64,000 bases of DNA from TMP-86 sp031394735 (GCA_031394735.1 JANMXI010000075.1:1-64000), one strand, 5' to 3'. Positions 8,285 through 17,100 are shown, counted from the stretch's first letter. Notes: a model not told the origin generated them from the letters alone. Numbers and translations are program-made.

Positions 8285-8737
8285 ATGATCAACCGCAGAG
8301 ATACCATACTCGGGATGTCGGCACTAGGCACGACGGGTCTCGCACCCGCCTCGGCACAGACGCTGGAGCGCAACAAACGCAATGTGATGGCGTTTTACGA
8401 TCTCATGTTCAATCAATGCCAGCCCGCGGCAGCGATCGAAAAATATGGGGGCCAGCAGTACATCCAGCACAATCCGGGTGTCGCCGACGGCAAGGCGGCC
8501 TTCATCGACTACTTCACGCGCATGGCCAGGGAATATCCGGGAAAGACCGTTGAATTCAAGCGCGTGATCGCCGAAGGCGCGTACGTCGTGTTGCATTGTT
8601 TCCAGCACTGGCCCAACGACCACGATTGGGCCGGCATGGACATCTTCCGTCTGGATGATCAGGGGAAGATTCTCGAGCATTGGGATGTGCTGCAGATCGT
8701 TCCGGACAAGGCGGCGAACAACAATGGCATGTTCTGA
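8285..8737 (+). CDS. NTF2/SnoaL-like protein with Tat signal
   Basis: A 150-residue protein. It begins with a twin-arginine-type signal (INRRDTILGMSALG, then an Ala-rich cleavage region) and has a SnoaL-like alpha+beta fold: NVMAFYDLMFNQ, then YIQHNPGVADGK, then GMDIFRLDDQGKILEHWDV. This subgroup is annotated as nuclear transport factor 2 family and its activity is unknown. The ATG at 8285 is preceded by GGGAGGACACGA, a good ribosome binding site. The frame is open far upstream, but that DNA is antisense to the binding protein and SDR genes. It is divergent from the orphan PotF-like gene with 42 bp between the starts. Confidence 0.8.
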   Translation: MINRRDTILGMSALGTTGLAPASAQTLERNKRNVMAFYDLMFNQCQPAAAIEKYGGQQYIQHNPGVADGKAAFIDYFTRMAREYPGKTVEFKRVIAEGAYVVLHCFQHWPNDHDWAGMDIFRLDDQGKILEHWDVLQIVPDKAANNNGMF

Positions 8738-8740
8738 ACA

Positions 8741-9463
8741 GTGACCGGCACGGCAACACCGGTGGAGGCGCGCAAGGATCTGCGCACGGCGGGAACCACC
8801 CTGGTGGTTCGCGACACCGGCAGCGTGAAAGTACTGATGCTGCTACGCCAACGCTCCATGCGCTTTTTCGGAGGCTTCTGGGTGTTTCCAGGCGGCGCCG
8901 TCAACACCGCAGAGGCGGCGGCCACGCGCGATGACAAGAATGCCTCGATCGACTCCGCAGCGACCGCGGCGTGCCGCGAGATGAGGGAGGAAGCAGGGTT
9001 GACCGTACCGGCGGTTGCGTTGTTGCCGTGGGCACGCTGGATCACTCCAACGGCCGTGCGCCGGCGCTTCGACACCTTTTTTTTCCTCACCAAATCACCA
9101 CCCGACCAGCAAGCGCACGTGGCCGATTCAGAATCCACCGAGATTCGCTGGGTCGATCCGGGCATATGGACCTCAGCCTCGTTGACCGGAGATTTTCCCC
9201 TAACGCCACCGACGATCATGGTGCTGCGCGAATTCTGGACGGCGCTGCAAGTCCATGGCTCGTTCGATGCGCTGATGGATCGGGAACGGCAGCGGATTAT
9301 CCGGCCCGTGTTGCCCAAACTGCTCGATGGCGGCATCGTGGTGATGCCCTGGGATGCACAGTACGAACGCGAGCGCGGCGAAGGCATTCTGTGGGACGCG
9401 CCGGCCATCGCCCAACGGAGCGGTTGGCCATCGCGGCTCACCGCCGCGGTTCACGCGGCCTAG
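8741..9463 (+). CDS. NUDIX hydrolase, NUDT19/NUDT7-like
   Basis: A 240-residue NUDIX protein. The opening FWVFPGGAVNTAEAA is followed, after an insertion, by TAACREMREEAGLT, so the box has the long insertion between the Gly-rich part and the RE.EE helix seen in the NUDT19 group. Known NUDT7/NUDT19 enzymes split CoA or acyl-CoA to phosphopantetheine products. Here that is an inference, made more attractive by the acyl-CoA dehydrogenase across the divergent promoter. The GTG start lies 3 bp after the stop of the NTF2-like gene, so the two are cotranscribed. It converges on the symporter remnant. Confidence 0.82.
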   Translation: MTGTATPVEARKDLRTAGTTLVVRDTGSVKVLMLLRQRSMRFFGGFWVFPGGAVNTAEAAATRDDKNASIDSAATAACREMREEAGLTVPAVALLPWARWITPTAVRRRFDTFFFLTKSPPDQQAHVADSESTEIRWVDPGIWTSASLTGDFPLTPPTIMVLREFWTALQVHGSFDALMDRERQRIIRPVLPKLLDGGIVVMPWDAQYERERGEGILWDAPAIAQRSGWPSRLTAAVHAA

Positions 9464-9469
9464 CGTTCT

Positions 9470-10507
9470 TCAGAACAGATTCGCGGCGCACACCGCCGCA
9501 ATGGCCAGCGGGCACAGATAGCTCAACAGCCAGCCGACCATCCTGCGACCGAAAGGCGTGGTCTCGCTCAGCTCATCAGCGACGATCGAGCGCCGCACAC
9601 GCCAGCCGACGAACACACTGGTCAGCAATGCACCCGCAGGCAGCAAAACGTTCGAGGCGACAAAATCGAGCACGACAAAGACTGTCTTGCCCTGCAGACC
9701 CGGCACCCAATCGAACGGAAACCAATCCGCCCAGCGATTGAATGACAGCACGGATGCGACGCCCGCCAACCACGTGATCGTCATCGTGAAGATGACGGCG
9801 GGTATGCGCTTCATGCCGCGGCTCTGCTGCAACCACGCGATCAACGGCTCGAGGCACGCCAGGCTGGGGGTCAACGCAGCAAACACGAGCAACAGAAAAA
9901 ACAGGGTTCCCACTGCTCGTCCGCCGGGCATGTCCGCAAAAACGCTGGCCAATACGTCGAACACGAGATCAGGCCCTTGCGCCGGATTCATGCCGTAGCG
10001 GAACACCAGCGGAAAGACGATCAGCGTCGCCAGCAAGGACACCAGCAGGATCGCAGCGGAAATGATCAGCGAGGAGCGCAGCAGCGAGGTGCCACGCTTC
10101 AGATAAGCGCCATAGGCCAGCATCATGGCCGCACCAACCCCGGTGGCATAGAAGGCCTGACCGATCGCGGCCAGCACGACGGGCGGCGTGATGGCCGCAA
10201 AATTCAGCGAGAAGGCAAACGCCAAGCCGCGTCTCCAATCCCCCGCACTCAAGGCATAGGCGACGAGGATCAGCATCAACACGAGCAGCACCGGGGCGCG
10301 AATCCGATTCGCCAGCTCCAGGCCTCGATTCACGCCTCGGGCGGAAATGATGCCCACCAACACGATGAAGGCCGCATGCCAGGCAGCCATCCAGCCAGGC
10401 TTGGCCAGAAAGTCATGCCACAGCGTCACCACTTGTGGATGGCTCAACCCCGTCAGCGCACCGCTGGCGCAGGTCCAGGTGTAAGCCATCACCCAACCGG
10501 CGAGCAC
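9470..10507 (-). pseudogene. Sodium:neurotransmitter symporter family (SNF) transporter, N-terminus lost
   Basis: The minus strand encodes about 345 residues of an SNF/NSS sodium-coupled transporter, starting at SPVLAGWVMAYTW (the YSVVAGW-like region between TM3 and TM4) and running through TM4-TM12. TM1 to TM3 are missing, and TM1 and TM6 together form the substrate and Na+ site, so it cannot be functional. The reading frame stays open to 10717, but those 67 residues are the antisense of a Lon fragment, not transporter sequence. The break lies near 10497-10508, where Lon homology starts on the other strand. Confidence 0.82.
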
Positions 10508-10742
10508 CGGGGAAATCAGTCTGCGAGGACTGGTGCTCCCGGTCGGCGGCATCAAGGAAAAGGTGATCGCCGCCGCGCGGGCAGGAATCCGCACCGTGAT
10601 CCTGCCGGCACGCAACCGGCGCGACTGGGAGGATATACCCGAAACCGTCCGCAACACGCTCGAGTTCGTCTGGGCGGAGAAGATCGAGGACGTCCTGGAC
10701 AAGGCGCTCGAGGACACTCGGGAGAATCGCGCTGCCGCGTAA
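10505..10742 (+). pseudogene. C-terminal fragment of Lon protease
   Basis: The plus strand reads TGEISLRGLVLPVGGIKEKV, continues with AAARAGIRTVILPARNRRDW, and stops at 10740-10742. This is the end of the Lon peptidase domain, including the Lys of the Ser-Lys dyad (in GGIKEK). The catalytic Ser region, the AAA+ ATPase and the N-terminal domain are all absent. Only about 78 of roughly 800 residues remain. Its upstream edge coincides with the broken end of the oppositely oriented SNF transporter gene. Confidence 0.87.
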
Positions 10743-10809
10743 GGGTAGGTGTATGTCGGTTTACGACGACGGGTTTATTTGCCCTCGGCAACCCGGCCTA
10801 ATACGCGCC

Positions 10810-11121
10810 ATGAATAGAACCCGATATAGCATTGCCATGCTGGCTGCGTTGATCTTGTCAGCCGGACTGGTCGGCGCTTCGGAAGAGCCTTCCAAGCCCG
10901 TGCCGCAGGCCTGGCGCGATACCAAGGCGACGGTGCGCGAAGATGCCAAGGCCGTGGGGGTCGCCGTAAAGCGCGATATGAAGGTTGTCGTCACCGCCGT
11001 CAAACGCGGCGCGCGTGGCGTCGCGGTTGCCTCCAAGCAAGCGGCACATGAGGTGGCCGCGGCCGCGCGTCAGGGCGCTTCGAAAGTGAAGTCCACCTTC
11101 ACCGCCGACGACTCTCACTAG
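10810..11121 (+). CDS. Small exported Ala/Val/Lys-rich protein, function unknown
   Basis: A 103-residue protein. The start at ATG 10810 gives a basic N-terminus and a hydrophobic signal peptide (SIAMLAALILSAGLVGA). The mature part is rich in Ala, Val and Lys, with helical repeats of the type VAVKRDMKVVVTAVKRG. It looks like a cationic amphipathic helix, perhaps periplasmic. No family is recognised. It sits between the Lon fragment and a pstS-like gene, and its own promoter is not clear. Confidence 0.6.
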   Translation: MNRTRYSIAMLAALILSAGLVGASEEPSKPVPQAWRDTKATVREDAKAVGVAVKRDMKVVVTAVKRGARGVAVASKQAAHEVAAAARQGASKVKSTFTADDSH

Positions 11122-11172
11122 CGGTATGTCGGCACGGTAGACTGCAGGCTCCTGCACTCCAAGGAGTTCTTC

Positions 11173-12204
11173 ATGATTCCGCATTTCCGTCGCGCACTGT
11201 TGACAGCCATCCTCGCCGCGGCCACGCTGGCCACTGCGCTTCCCGCCACCGTGCATGCCCGCGACCAGATCAAGATCGTCGGCTCCGCGACCGTCTTCCC
11301 GTTCACCACGACGGTTGCTGAGCGCTTCTCCAAAGCGGGCAAGTTCAAGGCGCCGGTGGTCGAATCCACCGGTACCGGCGGCGGATTCAAACTATTTTGC
11401 GATGGAGTCGGCGTCGACACGCCCGACATCAACGATGCCTCGCGACCGATCACCGCAGGAGAGAAAGCCAGCTGCGCCAAGAATGGCGTTACCAGCGTTG
11501 CCGAATTTACGGTCGGCTATGACGGCATCATCCTCGCAGGGGCCTCCAAAGGGGCGATCTTCGATCTGTCGTTGCAACAGTTGTGGAAAGCCACCGCGAA
11601 GACCGTGCCGGTGCGCGGCAAACTCGTGGCCAATCCGTATCGCCAATGGAGCGACATCGATCCGAAGCTGCCGCGCGAACCGATCGCCATCTACGGGCCC
11701 GCACCCAATCATGGAACGCGCGATGCGTTCGTAGAACTGGTGATGGAACCGAGCTGTCAAAAAGCGCCGGAAATCGCCGCACTGAAAAAGGACGAGCAGA
11801 AGAAAGTCTGCGGTGTGATGCGTGAAGACCAGGTCTGGACCGATGTCTCAGAAGACTACGGACTGGTCATGGGAAAATTGTCCGGCAACCCCAAAGCGCT
11901 CGCCGTCTTCACCTTCTCCTACCTTGATCAGAATCGTGACAAGATTCATGCAGCCACCGTGGGCGGTGTAGCAGCGACGCTGGAATCGATTTCCTCGCGT
12001 CACTATCCCCTGTCGCGTCCCTTGTTCATTTACGTCAAACAGGGCCACGTGGGACAGATTCCGGGCCTCGTTGAATTCGTGAAGGAATACTTGAGCGAAC
12101 GTGCCGCCGGTGAGGAAGGCTATCTGTCCGACAAGGGTCTGATACCGATGCCGCGCGTACAGGCGCTGCTGCAGCGTGCGGCGGCGGCCACGATGCGGCG
12201 GTAG
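11173..12204 (+). CDS. PstS-like phosphate-binding protein
   Basis: A 343-residue periplasmic substrate-binding protein of the PstS family. It has a signal peptide (about residues 1-29) and then IKIVGSATVFPFTTTVAERF and ESTGTGGGFKLFCDG, where the family's phosphate-binding Ser/Thr/Gly loops lie. IDDASRP-type (INDASRPITAGE) and HGTRDAF segments are also present. AAGGAG precedes the ATG at good spacing. The pstC, pstA, pstB and phoU genes do not follow, so it is either a stand-alone binding protein or a PstS paralogue working with a transporter elsewhere. Confidence 0.86.
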   Translation: MIPHFRRALLTAILAAATLATALPATVHARDQIKIVGSATVFPFTTTVAERFSKAGKFKAPVVESTGTGGGFKLFCDGVGVDTPDINDASRPITAGEKASCAKNGVTSVAEFTVGYDGIILAGASKGAIFDLSLQQLWKATAKTVPVRGKLVANPYRQWSDIDPKLPREPIAIYGPAPNHGTRDAFVELVMEPSCQKAPEIAALKKDEQKKVCGVMREDQVWTDVSEDYGLVMGKLSGNPKALAVFTFSYLDQNRDKIHAATVGGVAATLESISSRHYPLSRPLFIYVKQGHVGQIPGLVEFVKEYLSERAAGEEGYLSDKGLIPMPRVQALLQRAAAATMRR

Positions 12205-12214
12205 ACGACGGCTT

Positions 12215-12232
12215 TGGAAGTAGGGACTTCCA
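12215..12232. terminator. Hairpin downstream of the pstS-like gene
   Basis: TGGAAGT and ACTTCCA form a perfect 7-bp inverted repeat around AGGG, 11 bp after the pstS-like stop codon. There is no T-run after it, so it is only a possible terminator or an mRNA 3'-end stabiliser. Confidence 0.35.
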
Positions 12233-12299
12233 CGGATTGAGCCGCCTCGCAGTCAGGCGTACAAGAGCACACTCCTACCCTTCAACTCGAGCGTTCACC

Positions 12300-12698
12300 A
12301 TGTCCACCGCCACCCTGCATTTTCATGCTCTCGTCTGGATCGACCACAGCCAGGCGAAGGTATTTCACCTCAATGCCACCGAATCGGATTTGAAAAATAT
12401 ACCCAGCACGCATCCGCACCAACACCTGCACCACCACGCCAATTCACGCGACGATGGTCATGTGGCCGTGGATAAAGAGTTCCTGAAGAAAGTGTCGCAG
12501 GCCGTGGGCGATGCCGGTGCGATCCTGATCACCGGCCCGTCGACGGCGAAGACCGAATTGGTGAGCTACATCAATCATTCGCATCCGGACATCGCGAAGC
12601 GCATCTCCGGAATCGAAACGCTGGATCATCCGAGCGACGGTGAATTGGTGGCGCATGCCCGGAAATTCTTCAAGGCGGACGATCGCATGCACGGCTAG
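12300..12698 (+). CDS. baeRF-like (bacterial/archaeal eRF1-related) small protein
   Basis: A 132-residue protein beginning HALVWIDHSQAKVFHLNATE, with a His-rich loop (HPHQHLHHHANSR) and then VGDAGAILITGPSTAKTEL. Proteins of this form are usually annotated as translational machinery protein or eRF1-like host factor homologues. WIDH..A.VF at the N-terminus and a GP..AK loop are the recurring features. Its molecular role is not established. The ATG at 12300 is chosen because the conserved start of the family follows directly. It converges on cysS. Confidence 0.7.
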   Translation: MSTATLHFHALVWIDHSQAKVFHLNATESDLKNIPSTHPHQHLHHHANSRDDGHVAVDKEFLKKVSQAVGDAGAILITGPSTAKTELVSYINHSHPDIAKRISGIETLDHPSDGELVAHARKFFKADDRMHG

Positions 12699-12730
12699 CA
12701 GAAGTCAGTGGCGGCGCCTGTACGATTCGT

Positions 12731-14179
12731 TCATGCGCGCCGCCACTGGGTTGCACCACCCGGCTTGTCCTCGAGCAGCACACCGGCGGCAACGAGTTGA
12801 TCGCGGATCTTGTCGCTGAGCGCAAAATCTTTTGATTGTCGCGCCGCATGTCGCTGCTCCACCAGCGCATCGATGTCAGCATCGGCCAATGCACCCGCAA
12901 TTGCATTCGCCGTTGCATGCCCAGTTGCATTTCCGGTTGTACGCGCCGTTACACGCGTGATCAAACCCCGCTTTAGGTACGTATTCGGGTCCTGAGCGAA
13001 CAGGCCGAGTACCGCACCGAATGCTCGCAGACTGGCGGCCGCTTTCTGGGCTGCGTCGAGGTCGCCACGGTCCTTGGCTACGTTCAAATCGCTCGCCGCG
13101 CGCTGCGCCACTGCCAGCGCCTCCGGGGTGTTGAAATCATCGTCCATGGCTTCGGTAAATTGCGCGAGCAACGCCGCGCTCGGCTCCCCGCCCGCGGGCG
13201 CATCCCTGAGCGCAAGGTAGAACCCCAGCAGGGTTTCATCGGCCTGCTCCAATTGCGCCTGCGAGTAATTGATGGGCCCGCGGTAATGACTGCTGAGCAG
13301 AAACAGGCGCATCACTTCCGGATCGCGCAATCGGTCCAGCACGTCGCGCACAGTGAAGAAGTTGTCCAGTGATTTGGACATTTTTTCGTCATTGATGCGC
13401 ACGAAGCCGTTGTGCATCCAGATGTTGACGAACGGCGTGTCGCAGGCGCCGCAGGATTGCGCGATCTCGTTCTCATGGTGCGGAAACTTCAAATCCATGC
13501 CGCCGCCGTGGATGTCGAAATGCGGCCCCAACGTCTGCATGGACATGGCCGAGCATTCGATATGCCAGCCGGGGCGTCCGGCTCCCCACGGCGACTCCCA
13601 CGACGGCTCGCCCGGCTTGGCCGGCTTCCAGAGCACGAAATCCAGGGGATCGTTCTTGTCGGTATCGACCTGCACCCGCGCGCCGGAACGCAGGTCGTCG
13701 ATGTTTTTGCCCGACAGTTGTCCATACGCCGGAAACTTACGGACCGCATACAACACATCGCCGTTCGCCGCCACATAGGCCATGCCCTTGGATACCAGCG
13801 TTCGCGTGATGTCGATGATCTGCGCGATGTACTGCGTGGCACGCGGCTCGCAATCCGGCTTCTGCAACCCGAGCCGGTCGCAGTCGACGTTCATCGCATC
13901 GATGAAGCGTTGCGCCAGCGCGTTCCAGGGTTCGTTCAGTGCGGCGGCACGCGTGATGATCTTGTCGTCGATGTCGGTGATGTTGCGCACATAGGTGAGG
14001 CGATAGCCGCTGAAGCGCAGGTAGCGCTGCACCATGTCGAACACGCTGAGCATGCGCGCATGTCCCACATGGATGTAATCGTAGACGGTCATTCCGCACA
14101 CATACATGCGCACTTCGCCCGGCCGGATTGGAACGAAGACCTGTTTGGTTCCCGTCAGGGAGTTGTGGATCTTAAGCAT
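12731..14179 (-). CDS. cysS: Cysteinyl-tRNA synthetase
   Basis: A 482-residue class I aminoacyl-tRNA synthetase that charges tRNA-Cys. The HIGH-type motif is in YDYIHVGHARM and the KMSKS motif in NDEKMSKSLDNF. Zinc ligands are the Cys in YVCGMTVYD and those around HIECSAMS and HHENEIAQS. The length is close to the usual 460-480. A 4-residue tandem repeat lies at about residues 407-427, in the linker before the C-terminal domain. It overlaps the end of gltX by 8 bp and is probably cotranscribed with it. Confidence 0.97.
   Translation of the reverse strand: MLKIHNSLTGTKQVFVPIRPGEVRMYVCGMTVYDYIHVGHARMLSVFDMVQRYLRFSGYRLTYVRNITDIDDKIITRAAALNEPWNALAQRFIDAMNVDCDRLGLQKPDCEPRATQYIAQIIDITRTLVSKGMAYVAANGDVLYAVRKFPAYGQLSGKNIDDLRSGARVQVDTDKNDPLDFVLWKPAKPGEPSWESPWGAGRPGWHIECSAMSMQTLGPHFDIHGGGMDLKFPHHENEIAQSCGACDTPFVNIWMHNGFVRINDEKMSKSLDNFFTVRDVLDRLRDPEVMRLFLLSSHYRGPINYSQAQLEQADETLLGFYLALRDAPAGGEPSAALLAQFTEAMDDDFNTPEALAVAQRAASDLNVAKDRGDLDAAQKAAASLRAFGAVLGLFAQDPNTYLKRGLITRVTARTTGNATGHATANAIAGALADADIDALVEQRHAARQSKDFALSDKIRDQLVAAGVLLEDKPGGATQWRRA
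12897..12956. repeat. Five imperfect 12-bp tandem units inside cysS
   Basis: Units of the form NNNGTTGCATNN are repeated five times in a row (ATTGCAT, GTTGCAT, GTTGCAT, GTTGTAC, GTTACAC cores). They encode the 4-residue periods RTTG-NATG-HATA-NAIA in CysS. The repeat keeps the reading frame. Confidence 0.7.
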
Positions 14180-15575
14180 GCGATTGCAGCCGCGCGCGGG
14201 CGATGGCCGGCGGCATCAGTTTGAGCAGCGGCGCGAGCTCCGGACCGTGCGCTTGCCCGGTCAACGCCAGCCGCAGCGGCATGAACAGATGGACGCCGGA
14301 TTTGCCGGTGGTCTCCTTCAGCAAGCGCGTCATCGCCTTCCAGTCACCATCGGACTGATCATACGCGGCCAGCGCCGCGACGAAAAATGCGCGGCCCGCG
14401 CCTGCCACGATTTGACCTGCATCGGCGTCCAACGGCGCGAGTTGACCGTACACCGCGGCCGCCCACGGCGCGGCATCGCCTGGCAGCACCACATTGTGAC
14501 GCACGAGGTCGACAAACGCATCGATGTCCACCTGCGGCGGTGGCGTCGGGATGGAGGCTGACAGCCAGTCACGCACCTGTCGCGTGGTGGCGCGCTGCAA
14601 GGACTCCTTCTGCCAGTGAATCAACTGCGCTTCGTCGAAGCGCGTCGGCGCACGTCCCAGATGATCGGGCCGGAAATGGCCCGGCATGGCGTCCGGCCGC
14701 AGCCATCCATCCACATCGCTGGTATGCCCCAGGTGGAACAGGTGATTGAGAACGGCTTCGGCCAGAAAGCCGCGCTCGCGGAAATCGCGCACGCTGGTGC
14801 TGCCATGGCGCTTGGACAAGGGCGTGCCGTCGGCGCCCATCAGCAAGCCAACATGCCCGTATTGCGGCCGGCGCAACCCGAGCGCATCGAGCACCATCAA
14901 CTGGCGCGGCGTGTTGGTGAGATGGTCGTCGCCGCGCAACACGTGGGTGATGCCCATCACCGCATCGTCCACGGCATTGCAGAAAAAAAACGACGATGTG
15001 CCGTCCTCACGGCGGACGATGAAGTCGCCGATGTCAGCCGACGCAAAGCGCTGCGGTCCGTGCACCAGGTCCGTGAATTCGATGACAATGTTGTCCGGCA
15101 CCTTGAAACGCAGAGTCGGCCGCAGGCCACGAGCCTCGCGTTCGGCGCGCTGCTCAGCGGTTAAATTGCGGCAAGTACCGGCATACCGCGGCGGCTGTCC
15201 CGCCATGCGCTGCAGCTTGCGTGACAGTTCCAGATCTTCGGCCGTGCAATAGCACGGATAGGCCCGCTGCTCGGACTCGAGTCGACGAAACAACGCCAGA
15301 TAAATCTCGCCCCGCTGCGATTGCGAATAGGGTGCGGACGGGCCGCCGATGTCCGGGCCCTCGTCCCAGTCCAGGCCCAGCCATTTCAAATCGGAAAACA
15401 GTTCGTCCCGGAAGCGGTCCTGGCTGCGCTCGACATCGGTGTCCTCGATGCGCAGGACAAACCGCCCGCCGGCTTTGCGGGCCCACAGGTAGCTGAAAAA
15501 CGCAGTCCGGGCATTGCCCAGATGTAAGGAGCCGGTCGGACTGGGGGCGAATCGCGTATTTACGGTGGACAACAT
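14172..15575 (-). CDS. gltX: Glutamyl-tRNA synthetase
   Basis: A 467-residue class I synthetase. The HIGH-type motif is in RFAPSPTGSLHLGNARTA and the KMSKS-type motif in GTPLSKRHGSTSV. The N-terminal Rossmann domain is followed by a stem-contact fold and the C-terminal anticodon-binding helices, with normal length for a discriminating or non-discriminating GltX (460-490). Which specificity it has cannot be read here. It starts the gltX-cysS unit and is divergent from the cyclophilin gene, with 38 bp between the starts. Confidence 0.97.
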   Translation of the reverse strand: MLSTVNTRFAPSPTGSLHLGNARTAFFSYLWARKAGGRFVLRIEDTDVERSQDRFRDELFSDLKWLGLDWDEGPDIGGPSAPYSQSQRGEIYLALFRRLESEQRAYPCYCTAEDLELSRKLQRMAGQPPRYAGTCRNLTAEQRAEREARGLRPTLRFKVPDNIVIEFTDLVHGPQRFASADIGDFIVRREDGTSSFFFCNAVDDAVMGITHVLRGDDHLTNTPRQLMVLDALGLRRPQYGHVGLLMGADGTPLSKRHGSTSVRDFRERGFLAEAVLNHLFHLGHTSDVDGWLRPDAMPGHFRPDHLGRAPTRFDEAQLIHWQKESLQRATTRQVRDWLSASIPTPPPQVDIDAFVDLVRHNVVLPGDAAPWAAAVYGQLAPLDADAGQIVAGAGRAFFVAALAAYDQSDGDWKAMTRLLKETTGKSGVHLFMPLRLALTGQAHGPELAPLLKLMPPAIARARLQSHA

Positions 15576-15613
15576 GACTCACCATTGTACCCATTCGAGT
15601 AGAATCCCAAAGC

Positions 15614-16255
15614 ATGAAGCACGCGATCTACGCCTTGGGCCTTGTCTGCCTTGCGGGATTGACCGGCGCCCGCGGCGAAGAGACTGCCGCCGCAGCCAAA
15701 TCACCGTCTCCCGCGGCCGTTCCGGCGGTTGCACCCGTGGCGGCTTCCAAAAAAGTCCGGGTGATCACCAGTGCAGGCGCATTCGTCATCGAACTCAATG
15801 CCGAGCGCGCGCCCTTGAGCGTGGCGAATTTCCTGAGGTACGTCGACGAAGGTCAATATACCGGCACGATCTTTCATCGGGTCGTCGCCAATTTTGTCAT
15901 CCAGGGCGGCGGTTACGACAGCAGCTATAAACTGAAGGCCGCGCCGCATAAGGTCGTCAACGAGGCGGGCAACGGCTTGAGCAATTCGCGCGGCACCATC
16001 GGCATGGCGCGCGCCTCGGACCCGCATGGCGGAGACTGCCAGTTTTACGTGAACCTTGCCGACAACGGCGCGCTGGATCCGAACGCGAGCCGCTGGGGCT
16101 ATGCTGTGTTCGGCAACATCGTCGAAGGCATGGAAGTCGTCGACCAGATCGGCAATGTCGCAACCGGTTCGCGGGGCACCTTCAAGGAAGACGCACCGCT
16201 CAAGCTGATCACGATCGAGAAGATCGAGCGCATCGCGGAGCACGCCTCGCCGTAA
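15614..16255 (+). CDS. Cyclophilin-type peptidyl-prolyl isomerase, exported
   Basis: A 213-residue PPIase with a signal peptide (ALGLVCLAGLTGARG), an Ala/Pro-rich linker (residues about 28-45) and a cyclophilin domain. Active-site motifs are TIFHRVVANFVIQGGGY and SDPHGGDCQFYVNLADN. It is likely periplasmic, assisting folding of exported proteins like PpiA. It precedes lpxH by 4 bp, so they form an operon, an arrangement often seen for cyclophilin and lpxH in gammaproteobacteria. Confidence 0.92.
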   Translation: MKHAIYALGLVCLAGLTGARGEETAAAAKSPSPAAVPAVAPVAASKKVRVITSAGAFVIELNAERAPLSVANFLRYVDEGQYTGTIFHRVVANFVIQGGGYDSSYKLKAAPHKVVNEAGNGLSNSRGTIGMARASDPHGGDCQFYVNLADNGALDPNASRWGYAVFGNIVEGMEVVDQIGNVATGSRGTFKEDAPLKLITIEKIERIAEHASP

Positions 16256-16259
16256 TGTC

Positions 16260-16991
16260 GTGACCACGCTATTCATTTCCGATCTGCATATCGATGCACA
16301 TCACCCGCTCATCACCCAGCGCTTTCTGAACTTCCTGCGCGGCGAGGCGCAACGCGCCGCCGCCCTCTACATCCTGGGCGATCTGTTCGAATCCTGGGTG
16401 GGTGATGACGATCCCGATCCGGACCAACGACAGGTCATGGCCAGTCTTCAAACCCTCACGGCAAGCGGCGTGGCCTGCTTCATCATGCACGGCAACCGCG
16501 ATTTTCTGATCGGTCCGCGTTTTTGCGAAGCCACCGGTGCGCGCCTGCTGCACGATCCGCTCATCTTGAGCCTGTACGGTCGTCGGGTGCTGGTCATGCA
16601 CGGCGACGCTCTGTGCACCGATGACCGTTCCTATCAGCGCCTGCGCGCCACGGTGCGTGATCCAGGCTGGCAGCAGCGCTTCCTGGCGCTTAACCTCGCA
16701 CAGCGCCAGGCGTTGGCCGAAGCGGCCCGCGCAGGCAGCCAGGCCCATATGGCCGGACTCGAATACTCGATCGTGGATGTCAATCAGACGAGCGTTGAGA
16801 TCGCGCTGCGTGAATCCGGCACCGAGTGCCTGTTGCACGGTCATACGCACCGGCCGGGCGTGCATTCATTCCAGGTCGATGACCGCGCCTGCACGCGCAT
16901 CGTGCTCGGTGACTGGTACACGCAGGGCAGCGTGCTGCGCTGGCGACCCGAGGGCTATGAACTGGGTGGGCTGGATGCGCCCGCGGCCTAG
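16260..16991 (+). CDS. lpxH: UDP-2,3-diacylglucosamine diphosphatase
   Basis: A 243-residue calcineurin-like phosphoesterase of the lipid A pathway. It cleaves UDP-2,3-diacylglucosamine to lipid X and UMP at the inner membrane. Metal-site motifs are FISDLHIDAHHP, LGDLFESWVGDDD, MHGNRDFLIG, VMHGDALCTDD and LLHGHTHRPG. The start is GTG at 16260; an ATG at 16256 is out of frame and stops at once. The C-terminus LGDWYTQGSVLRW is normal for the family. The stop is followed immediately by the remains of miaE on the other strand. Confidence 0.96.
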   Translation: MTTLFISDLHIDAHHPLITQRFLNFLRGEAQRAAALYILGDLFESWVGDDDPDPDQRQVMASLQTLTASGVACFIMHGNRDFLIGPRFCEATGARLLHDPLILSLYGRRVLVMHGDALCTDDRSYQRLRATVRDPGWQQRFLALNLAQRQALAEAARAGSQAHMAGLEYSIVDVNQTSVEIALRESGTECLLHGHTHRPGVHSFQVDDRACTRIVLGDWYTQGSVLRWRPEGYELGGLDAPAA

Positions 16992-17001
16992 CCTGCGCTC
17001 G

Positions 17002-17099
17002 CAGTTGGCGTGATCGATGAGCAGCAAGTCCCGATTGGCGCAGGCCTGCTCAACCCAGGACGCCGGCGTGGCCACGCCCAGCAACGTTGGCGCCTGCAT
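17002..17099 (-). pseudogene. miaE: N-terminal stub of miaE (tRNA-(ms2io6A)-hydroxylase)
   Basis: From an ATG at 17099 the minus strand reads LLGVATPASWVEQACANRDL, followed by LLIDHANCER. This is the conserved opening of MiaE, a di-iron tRNA hydroxylase. After HANCER the expected KKAA...AL helix is missing and the frame runs into the antisense of lpxH. About 32 of roughly 200 residues remain, and the di-iron residues are lost. The start codon is 1 bp from the kinase stop, so miaE was probably the distal gene of that operon before a deletion reached the lpxH end. Confidence 0.75.
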
Positions 17100-17100
17100 G

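Noticed and set aside
10509..10717. N-terminal 67 residues of the symporter reading frame
   Set aside because: They are the antisense strand of the Lon fragment and show no transporter similarity.
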